This document shows, piece by piece, positions 14,137 through 19,417 of a stretch of 19,417 nt of DNA. Source of the stretch: Anaerolineaceae bacterium (GTDB taxonomy: Bacteria; Chloroflexota; Anaerolineae; Anaerolineales; Anaerolineaceae); assembly GCA_021107195.1 (NCBI GenBank), contig JAIOTF010000251.1, forward strand, positions 1-19,417, read 5' to 3'. Made by a program: the position numbers and the translations under genes. How positions within the stretch are numbered: the first letter of the stretch is position 1; every line of letters begins with the position of its first letter. Under the pieces are notes generated by a model. The model was not told the origin of the DNA. It worked only from the letters and a program-made list of their open reading frames with translations, and ran no database searches.

Positions 14137-14841
14137 ATGAGCAATAAAAATGTGACAAGCTACCGCATCATGGACCTCGATGTCCAGGAGCGGCCGCGGG
14201 AAAGACTGGCTGCGGTTGGCGCACAGGCATTGAGCAAGGCCGAGCTGCTGGCAATTTTATTGCGTGTAGGTGTGCAGGGGGAGAATGCAGTCCACATGGG
14301 GCAGCGGTTATTGAATGACATGGGCGGCCTGCTTGGATTGCAAAGTGCTTCCTTTGTGGAACTCAGGAATCAGCATGGGATCGGTGCTGCAAAAGCCGCA
14401 CAGATCAAGGCAGCCCTCGAATTGGGCAAGCGTTTGAGGGCATTGGATTTTGGTGAACGCCCGGCGATCCATGAACCGCGGGACGTGTTCGAAATGGTGC
14501 GCGACGAGATGTCGGCTTTGCCCCAGGAACATCTCTGGGTGATGCTGCTGACCATCCGTAATCAGGTCATCCATACCGAGAAGTTGTACAAGGGCTCGTT
14601 GAATGCCTCGACTGTGCGCGTGGCCGAAGTATTCAAGCCCGCCATTCAGCACAACGCGGCGAGCGTGATCCTCGTGCATAACCACCCCTCGGGCGATCCC
14701 GGCCCCAGTCCGGAGGACGTCACCCTGACCCGGGCGGCGGTCGAGGCCGGCAAGCTGCTGGACATTAAAGTGCTCGATCATCTGATCATCGGGCATGGGC
14801 GATTTGTGTCGCTCAAGGAGCAAAAGAAGGGCTTTGATTAA
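14137..14841 (+). CDS. radC: RadC family JAB/MPN-domain protein (UPF0758)
   Basis: A 234-residue protein with normal RadC architecture. The N-terminal part (1-100) has ERPRERLAAVGAQALSKAEL and a helix-hairpin-helix-like segment around GIGAAKAAQIKAALELG. The C-terminal JAMM/MPN domain has the complete zinc motif with H181, H183 and D194 in HNHPSGDPGPSPED, preceded by the conserved Glu region (EKLYKGSLNAS). The early link of RadC to DNA repair in E. coli was later withdrawn, and its true role is unclear; it may be a metalloprotease. It is the only complete protein gene on the plus strand here and is more G+C-rich than its surroundings. Start choice: ATG 14137 with AGAGGA at a spacing of eight. 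Confidence 0.95.
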   Translation: MSNKNVTSYRIMDLDVQERPRERLAAVGAQALSKAELLAILLRVGVQGENAVHMGQRLLNDMGGLLGLQSASFVELRNQHGIGAAKAAQIKAALELGKRLRALDFGERPAIHEPRDVFEMVRDEMSALPQEHLWVMLLTIRNQVIHTEKLYKGSLNASTVRVAEVFKPAIQHNAASVILVHNHPSGDPGPSPEDVTLTRAAVEAGKLLDIKVLDHLIIGHGRFVSLKEQKKGFD

Positions 14842-14860
14842 GCCGGTCGAAGCTGTTTTG

Positions 14861-14889
14861 TTGACAAAATTTTGACTTCATAGTATGAT
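14861..14889 (+). promoter_or_regulatory. Promoter of the CAT-anticodon tRNA gene
   Basis: TTGACA (14861-14866, perfect) and TATGAT (14884-14889, 5 of 6) are exactly 17 bases apart, and the tRNA starts 27 bases after the -10. This is the best sigma-70 promoter in the window. Between it and the tRNA is a short GGGGCTCCCC-like element (14893-14903), a weak G+C-rich palindrome near the start of transcription. Confidence 0.88.
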
Positions 14890-14916
14890 TTTGGGGCTCC
14901 CCACGGGAAGTAGTTT

Positions 14917-14988
14917 GGCGAGGTAGCTCAGTGGTAGAGCAGGGGACTCATAAGCCCTTGGTCGTGGGTTCAAATCCCTCCCTCGCCA
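14917..14988 (+). tRNA. tRNA with CAT anticodon (elongator Met, possibly Ile2)
   Basis: A full cloverleaf can be drawn. The acceptor stem GGCGAGG/CCTCGCC is perfect (7 bp). The D stem is GCTC/GAGC with a seven-base loop. The anticodon loop is CTCATAA, with CAT at 14949-14951. The T loop is TTCAAAT, and A14988 is the discriminator base. CCA is not encoded (A is followed by CT). Two non-pairing positions are seen: A31-G39 at the foot of the anticodon stem and T50-T64 in the T stem. The G1-C72 pair argues for an elongator rather than an initiator tRNA. CAT could also be tRNA-Ile2, read as AUA after lysidine modification; the sequence alone does not settle this. Confidence 0.93.
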
Positions 14989-14990
14989 CT

Positions 14991-15030
14991 AAAACGTTCA
15001 CTGGTCTTGTCGGAGTGAGCGTTTTTCTTT
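14991..15030 (+). terminator. Rho-independent terminator after the tRNA gene
   Basis: A 12-position stem (14991-15002 with 15014-15025, including one G-T wobble) has an 11-base loop and a T-rich tail to 15030. It begins three bases after the tRNA, so the tRNA is a single-gene transcription unit. Confidence 0.85.
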
Positions 15031-15098
15031 AATCCCCAAGTGTAGAAAACAGGTTGGTCGTGGGCCCCCGGAAGGGGATGATGTTTACTGGCAGGGCC

Positions 15099-15527
15099 TT
15101 ATTCAGTTGATGCTTTTTGGAAGGTTAATTGATCTTGATGCGCCTCCTTCAAGATGAGTTGCTCACCTTCGATAGAATAGGTGTCTACCTCCGATAGAAA
15201 GGTCAGATATTCCTGTTCTTGCTCCATGATCCCTTCAGGATCTAAACAGGCCATCGCTGTGGCAGCAAGCTGTCCACAGGAAATATTGTTCCCGTCGATT
15301 GTATACTCACCAAAATAGGTGTTGCAGCCAGAAGAACCGTGTACTTTACCATCCTCAAATTCTATGGTGATGGTACGATCAGCAATCGGCACAGACTTTC
15401 TGATGAAAACCAAATTCCATTTGGTGTTTTCCAGTTCATCTGTTCCAGCGGGACTCAGTGTTGAACATGATGCAAGGATCAATCCGAGGATCATTATCCA
15501 TATAAGAGTTCTTTTGTTTTTATTCAT
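15099..15527 (-). CDS. META-domain lipoprotein (HslJ-like)
   Basis: A 142-residue secreted lipoprotein. A Lys-rich start and a hydrophobic segment (8-19) lead to the lipobox Leu-Ala-Ser-Cys with C21, which would be lipidated after cleavage by signal peptidase II. Residues about 30-138 form one META domain, with NTKWNLVFI at the start, then GSSGCNTYFGEY (GCN-Y signature), LAATAMAC and the MEQEQEYLTFLSEV helix. META proteins are surface or envelope proteins of poorly known function; HslJ is tied to heat and novobiocin stress in E. coli. The ribosome site is GGAGGT. The gene follows the terminator of the ABC transporter operon and so is probably independent. The two Cys pairs in the domain could form a disulfide. 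Confidence 0.88.
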   Translation of the reverse strand: MNKNKRTLIWIMILGLILASCSTLSPAGTDELENTKWNLVFIRKSVPIADRTITIEFEDGKVHGSSGCNTYFGEYTIDGNNISCGQLAATAMACLDPEGIMEQEQEYLTFLSEVDTYSIEGEQLILKEAHQDQLTFQKASTE

Positions 15528-15561
15528 TTTTACCTCCAGGTCTGTTAATAAAACGTTTGAA

Positions 15562-15600
15562 GGAAAAGAAAAGTTCCCGCAGATTTTGAAATCTGCGGGA
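15562..15600 (-). terminator. Terminator of the ABC transporter operon
   Basis: An 11-bp perfect stem (15575-15585 with 15590-15600) with a four-base loop is followed on the minus strand by a T-rich stretch (AACTTTTCTTTT). It lies 55 bases after the permease stop and just upstream of the META lipoprotein gene, insulating the two. Confidence 0.82.
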
Positions 15601-15655
15601 GGTTGTTACTTAATGTTTTTTGACTGGAGGCATTGATTGGCGATCCCCCGGGTAA

Positions 15656-17308
15656 TTACATCGATAGGTCGCCATCCTGCGAGAATTTGTTGAAGATCAG
15701 CAGAGAGATGATCGTCAAAACAGCAAGCATAGTGGATAGAGCCGCCGCTATTCCGTAGTTTCCTCGAATGATTTGAGTATAAATTTCTATCGTAAGCGTT
15801 CTTGTACGTGCAGTATAGAGAAGAATAGCTGTCGATAGTTCACTGATCATGGTGATCCAGCTCAAAATCGCACCGGATATAATTCCCGCGGCCATCATGG
15901 GCATCGTTATCTTATAGAATGTATTAATTTTTGAACTACCCAGGCTGAGAGCAGCTTCTTCGATGTTCATCGGAATCTGCTGCAAAATGGCTGCGGTAGA
16001 CCTGATGGTATAGGGCATCCTGCGAATGACCAAACCAATCACCATGATTATCATTGTTCCGCTCAAAATCATTGGCGGCTTATTAAAAGCGATCAATAAC
16101 GTGATACCTATCACCGAGCCAGGGATAATGTAGGGAATCATTGAGATTGAATCCAATATGCTGGAGACAGGTCCAGGGCGCCTGACAGAGATATAGGCTA
16201 AAAGCACAGCCAGAAAAACGATAATTACCAGAGAAATAGCGGGGATCAGCATTGTGTTGGTTATCGCTCTTCCAACTTTGTCAAAGGCAGCGGTATAACT
16301 CTGAAAAGAGTATCCTGGGGCAAAGGTTGTTCCGTGAACATTCTTAAACGATGTGTAGAAGATATAAACCTGCGGCATGATCGAAATCCCTACGAGCAGG
16401 TAGGAATAGGCGTGAATAAGAATGCGTTTTATTCCGCTGGCTTCTTTGGGTCTGATCTTGTTGATTGCATTCATGGTAAAGGATTTGCGCACGGAAATAT
16501 ATCTCTGAACCAGGAAAATAATCATGGTAATGATGATTGCTACAATAGAGATCGCGGCGGCAAATCCGTCATCCCCCCCAATTTCACTGATGAACTCATT
16601 AAAAATCGTAACTGGAAAGGTTCTGTAGCCTTCGCCAATCAGCATGGGGGTACCGAAATCGGCCAGGGCTCTCATAAAAACCAGAAGGCCGCCAGCCAGA
16701 AGCGTAGGGGTGATCAGTGGAATAATGATTTTGAAAAAGCGGTTGACGCCAGAACAGCCCAAATTTTCGCTGGCCTCCAGCAAGGAATTGTCCACATTCT
16801 TAAGAGCGCCAGAAACATACAGGAAAATCAATGGATAAAGCTGCAAGGTCAGCACCAGAAGAATGCCGGCAAAGCCGTAAATATTGGGGATCGTGATCCC
16901 CAGCGTGTTTTTAAAGATCTGAGTGATCAAGCCGCTCCGGCCCAAAAGAAGAATCCATGAATAGGCCCCGATAAAAGGAGCAGACATTGAAGAGAGTATG
17001 ATCAGGACTTGCAGAAACTTCTTGCCCCGAATTTCATAACGTGAAAATATGTAGGCCAATGGTGTAGCGACGATCAGGGTTAGAATAGTGACGGCCGTAG
17101 TTACTTTAAAGCTGTTCAACAGCGTATTGAAGTAATAGGGAGTATTGAAAAATTTGACGAAATAGTTGAGTGTGAACTGTCCGGTTTCTTTATCTACTAC
17201 TGCCTTAGTCAGCAGATTCATCATAGGCAGGATAAGAAAAATCCCATATAGTATCAAAAGCCCTAAAGTCAACAGTGTCCAAAGATCAAATCTCGCTTTT
17301 CGGTTCAT
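15656..17308 (-). CDS. ABC importer permease, fused two-domain (FbpB/AfuB-like)
   Basis: A 550-residue membrane protein made of two homologous permease halves in one chain, each with about six membrane spans. Each half has an EAA loop that contacts the ATPase: residues 178-200 (EASENLGCSGVNRFFKIIIP) and 451-472 (EAALSLGSSKINTFYKITMP). This fused layout is usual for ferric-iron type FbpB, AfuB and related 2-aminoethylphosphonate or thiamine permeases. It forms an importer with the ATPase six bases upstream and the binding protein further upstream. The substrate is unknown: 'iron(III)' would be the default database label, but AfuABC-type systems can carry sugar phosphates. Base composition is more A+T-rich than sigA or radC, with many Ile codons. 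Confidence 0.93.
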   Translation of the reverse strand: MNRKARFDLWTLLTLGLLILYGIFLILPMMNLLTKAVVDKETGQFTLNYFVKFFNTPYYFNTLLNSFKVTTAVTILTLIVATPLAYIFSRYEIRGKKFLQVLIILSSMSAPFIGAYSWILLLGRSGLITQIFKNTLGITIPNIYGFAGILLVLTLQLYPLIFLYVSGALKNVDNSLLEASENLGCSGVNRFFKIIIPLITPTLLAGGLLVFMRALADFGTPMLIGEGYRTFPVTIFNEFISEIGGDDGFAAAISIVAIIITMIIFLVQRYISVRKSFTMNAINKIRPKEASGIKRILIHAYSYLLVGISIMPQVYIFYTSFKNVHGTTFAPGYSFQSYTAAFDKVGRAITNTMLIPAISLVIIVFLAVLLAYISVRRPGPVSSILDSISMIPYIIPGSVIGITLLIAFNKPPMILSGTMIIMVIGLVIRRMPYTIRSTAAILQQIPMNIEEAALSLGSSKINTFYKITMPMMAAGIISGAILSWITMISELSTAILLYTARTRTLTIEIYTQIIRGNYGIAAALSTMLAVLTIISLLIFNKFSQDGDLSM

Positions 17309-17314
17309 AGGGTT

Positions 17315-18397
17315 CTAGTCCTTCCTTATGAGATTCCGCGTACCATCATCTGAAAAGATGTTTATTTTATGATTCTTGATGGACAAATAGACTTCTTCCC
17401 CAACGTTTAAGAGATTCTCCAGAGAGGATTCACGTATGATCTCTACAAGTTGTTGGTTATGATTAAGTTCTACCAGTTGGTGTGTATTCAAACCTAAAAA
17501 GAAACTGTCTTTGACAATACCTTTTAGAGGTGAATTCTCTTCTTTGTGCATGATGAAATCTTCTGGTCTGACAGAAAGAAGAACGGGGCAGTCTTCCTGA
17601 ACGGAAAGATTTTCTGCAGAAAAGCTGAAATCCCCGAATTTAATGAGTTTTTCGTTTGAATGATAGCTGGCATTAATAAAATTTGTCCTCCCGATAAATG
17701 TTGCAACAAACTTATTTCTGGGTCTGTGATAGATCTCCTGCGGAGCTCCTACATGTTGAATTTCCCCATTACTCATAACGGCGATTCTATCTGAGATCGC
17801 CATTGCCTCTTCCTGATCATGGGTTACGTATACTGTTGTAATACCAACTTCTTTCTGGATATCACGGATTACCTGACGCATCTCCAACCGGAGTTTTGCA
17901 TCAAGGTTAGACAGGGGTTCATCCATCAACAGGACATCAGGTTTGATCACCAGAGCTCGGGCCAGGGCAACTCGCTGCTGCTGCCCGCCAGAAAGCTGCT
18001 CCGGCTTTCTATCCCGTAATTCATAGATCTGCATCAGCTTGAGAAATTTATCCGCCTCCTTTTTGATAGCTGCCTTGCTGTACTTGCGATTCCGCAAACC
18101 GAATTCAACATTCTGGCGCACTGAATAATGAGGGAAGATGGCATAATTTTGAAAAACCATGCCAATGTTGCGGGTACTGACTTTCATATCGTTGATTTTT
18201 TTATCATTAAAGAAAAACTCTCCCCCTTCGATCGTGTTGAATCCTGCAATCATTCTGAGAAGCGTTGTTTTACCACATCCTGATGGACCAAGGAGCGTAA
18301 ACAACTCCTTATCCTTAATGTCAAGTGAAATATCCGAGATAACTGTATTGTCCCCAAATTTTTTGACCGCGTTCTTTATGATTATATTAACACTCAT
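17315..18397 (-). CDS. ABC importer ATP-binding protein (FbpC/PotA-like)
   Basis: A 360-residue nucleotide-binding subunit that powers import. Motifs in order: Walker A GPSGCGKT (37-44), Q loop Q83 (VFQNYAIFPHYSV), signature LSGGQQQRVALARAL (135-149), Walker B VLLMDEP with E160, D loop SNLDAKLR, and H193 in VTHDQEEAMAISDR. Residues about 235-355 form a TOBE/OB regulatory domain, as in FbpC, PotA and MalK-type proteins. AAAGGAAAGG lies about seven bases before the start codon. It sits between the binding protein gene, separated by a 294-base spacer with a terminator, and the permease gene, separated by six bases. That gives the order binding protein, ATPase, permease. Confidence 0.95.
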   Translation of the reverse strand: MSVNIIIKNAVKKFGDNTVISDISLDIKDKELFTLLGPSGCGKTTLLRMIAGFNTIEGGEFFFNDKKINDMKVSTRNIGMVFQNYAIFPHYSVRQNVEFGLRNRKYSKAAIKKEADKFLKLMQIYELRDRKPEQLSGGQQQRVALARALVIKPDVLLMDEPLSNLDAKLRLEMRQVIRDIQKEVGITTVYVTHDQEEAMAISDRIAVMSNGEIQHVGAPQEIYHRPRNKFVATFIGRTNFINASYHSNEKLIKFGDFSFSAENLSVQEDCPVLLSVRPEDFIMHKEENSPLKGIVKDSFFLGLNTHQLVELNHNQQLVEIIRESSLENLLNVGEEVYLSIKNHKINIFSDDGTRNLIRKD

Positions 18398-18427
18398 GTG
18401 TCGTACCTTTCCTTTATGATTTTCGGG

Positions 18428-18457
18428 ATCTTATGATAGTTAACAAAAATGGATCAA
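18428..18457 (-). promoter_or_regulatory. Candidate promoter for the ATPase-permease genes, in the 18398-18619 spacer
   Basis: On the minus strand TTGATC (18457-18452) and TAAGAT (18433-18428) are 18 bases apart, with the predicted start about 24 bases before the ATPase start codon. Just upstream is a perfect ten-base palindrome, CAACCGGTTG (18475-18484), a possible operator. The remaining spacer (to 18619) is A+T-rich with no gene visible. Read-through from the binding protein gene would be a second source of message. Confidence 0.35.
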
Positions 18458-18619
18458 GGTTCAAGTGCAACCAACAACCGGTTGAAAAGGTGCCATAATC
18501 CATGGAGTAAAAACAGACAATCAGGCAATTAATTTAATAATAACAAATTTTATGTATAACATTACAGAGATATTTTACTACTCGTACAAAAAGTGAAGAA
18601 CACAACATTGGAATTTTAC

Positions 18620-18674
18620 AAAAAAAAGAAGACGGGGAAAAACAGTCACCTGATTAAAGGGTCTGTTCTTCCCC
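18620..18674 (-). terminator. Terminator or attenuator after the binding-protein gene
   Basis: A 12-position stem (18634-18645 with 18663-18674, one A-C mismatch) with a 17-base loop is followed on the minus strand by GTCTTC and eight T (18627-18620). It starts 17 bases after the binding-protein stop. The imperfect stem and long loop suggest partial read-through, a common way to make more binding protein than transporter core. Confidence 0.8.
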
Positions 18675-18691
18675 ATTAATAAAGCTAAGAT

Positions 18692-19417
18692 TTACTGTAC
18701 TGTCTCTACATAGATCTCTTTGAAGTGATCCTGGAAAGCTTCCTTGTTCTCGGAGACATATTCCGTATCTTCTTTGAGAACATTGATGTCGGAGAAGTTG
18801 GTCATGTAATCAGCAGTCTCTACCTCTGCCAGTACAGGCCTGTTGGTGAGTTCGGTTCCGAACACATTCTGGACGTCTTCTGAGATGATCAGGTCAATGA
18901 ACCGGCGGGCATTCAGCAAGTTCTTGCAGTCTTTGACAATGCCAGAAGCAGCGGGAAGGTAAACGACGCCTTCTTCCATGTAGACGACTTCAACATCTGA
19001 GCCGTCACGAACCAGGGTAATACTGGGGTCTTCGTACGAGAGACCAACGGTGTACTCGCCATCGCGAACACCTTTCCAGACAGAGCTGGAGCTGTCGATC
19101 ACCACAGTATTGGCGAATAATTCTGCAACAAATGCCCAGGCTTCTTCGCTTTCCAGGTCGCCATCTCCCATTGCGTTAAGCATGTTGGTCAAGTGAGCAA
19201 ATGCACTGGAGGACGCTGTCGGGTTGGCAGATACGATCTTGCCTGCCAGTTCAGGATTAAGGAGATCTTCGTACCCATTGATCTCAATATCACCGATCAG
19301 GCTTTTGTTGACCAGAAGGACACTTCCATCAAGAGCATAGGTGGTAATCTTGCCTGTAGTATTTTGGTAGAGTTCAATGACGTTCTCATCGTTGGGCGAA
19401 ACATAGTCCTGGAACAG
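18692..19417 (-). CDS. ABC transporter substrate-binding protein (SBP_bac_6/FbpA-like), partial
   Basis: The frame is open from the right edge, so only the last 241 residues are present; the signal peptide and first lobe lie outside the window. The visible part reads as the second half of an FbpA/AfuA-type extracytoplasmic binding protein. It has ALDGSVLLVNKSLIGD, then NPELAGKIVSANPTASSSAF (the typical 'P-x-x-x-G-K-I ... P-T-A-S' hinge region), then GEYTVGLSYEDPSITLVRDG and VEVVYMEEGVVYLPAASGIV, and ends with a family-typical NARRFIDLIISEDVQ helix. In the complete system it would capture the solute outside the membrane and deliver it to the permease. The GLSYED motif is shared by ferric, phosphonate and sugar-phosphate binders, so the substrate is not assigned. 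The TTG at 19192 is internal and not a start. Confidence 0.9.
   Translation of the reverse strand: MFQDYVSPNDENVIELYQNTTGKITTYALDGSVLLVNKSLIGDIEINGYEDLLNPELAGKIVSANPTASSSAFAHLTNMLNAMGDGDLESEEAWAFVAELFANTVVIDSSSSVWKGVRDGEYTVGLSYEDPSITLVRDGSDVEVVYMEEGVVYLPAASGIVKDCKNLLNARRFIDLIISEDVQNVFGTELTNRPVLAEVETADYMTNFSDINVLKEDTEYVSENKEAFQDHFKEIYVETVQ

Noticed and set aside
14129..14140. Three-codon leader frame (ATG CAA GGA TGA) whose stop overlaps the radC start
   Set aside because: The AGAGGA ribosome site directly abuts its ATG, leaving no spacing, while it is ideally placed for radC itself; most likely chance.
14980..19417. Direct repeat of the tRNA 3' end (attachment site) in the right part
   Set aside because: No second copy of the CCCTCCCTCGCC-type end was found within the window.
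1..19417. CRISPR array, insertion sequence, phage genes or toxin-antitoxin pair
   Set aside because: No regularly spaced repeats, transposase, phage structural genes or short coupled toxin-like frames were seen. The XRE-TPR-GNAT group was considered as a GNAT toxin system, but the GNAT is large with an extra domain and the regulator has two HTH domains, so the resemblance is too weak.

Overview
The window looks like a bacterial chromosome segment of moderate G+C content, most likely from a Chloroflexota (Anaerolineae-type) lineage. That assignment is inference: it rests on the feel of the proteins (a primary sigma factor of about 400 residues, a pfkB-parA-parB neighbourhood, GAF and MshEN-type kinases, a lone CpaF ATPase), not on any search. 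Almost every gene is on the minus strand. The exceptions are an interrupted membrane protein at the left edge, radC and one tRNA gene.

Layout, left to right. (1) Positions 2-571 hold the C-terminal part of a DUF554 (YdfK/YqgA-like) membrane protein on the plus strand, broken by an in-frame TGA at 101-103 and closed by a strong terminator at 590-629. (2) Positions 653-2750 hold a minus-strand operon: a two-HTH XRE regulator, a TPR protein and a GNAT acetyltransferase, with a TGC-TATAAT extended -10 promoter upstream. (3) Positions 2880-11766 hold nine tightly spaced minus-strand genes, in transcription order: PfkB-type kinase, parA, parB, YtcJ-like amidohydrolase, histidine kinase with an MshEN-like N-terminus, GAF histidine kinase, OmpR-type response regulator, a small protein of unknown function, and CpaF secretion/pilus ATPase. 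They could be one transcript of about 9 kb, with a likely internal promoter before the second kinase. (4) Positions 11925-13810 hold a membrane-anchored double zinc-ribbon protein and the primary sigma factor with its own terminator. (5) Positions 14137-14988 hold radC and a CAT-anticodon tRNA with a near-consensus promoter. (6) From 15099 to the right edge lie a META-domain lipoprotein and an FbpABC/AfuABC-like ABC importer (binding protein partial at the edge, ATPase, fused permease). This part is visibly more A+T-rich than the rest and sits just past the tRNA.

How the genes may work together. ParA and ParB form a chromosome segregation pair. The two kinases, the single response regulator, the small protein and CpaF are translationally linked (TAA|ATG junction, then a 4-base ATGA overlap). 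They read as one signalling unit feeding a pilus or secretion ATPase, and the first kinase may sense cyclic di-GMP through two MshEN-like 24-residue motifs. That kinase-regulator-CpaF module is the most interesting system here. It is a hypothesis from domain content and gene order, not a demonstrated pathway. The ABC importer probably takes up an anion or metal-complex type substrate, such as ferric iron or an organophosphate; the sequence does not decide which.
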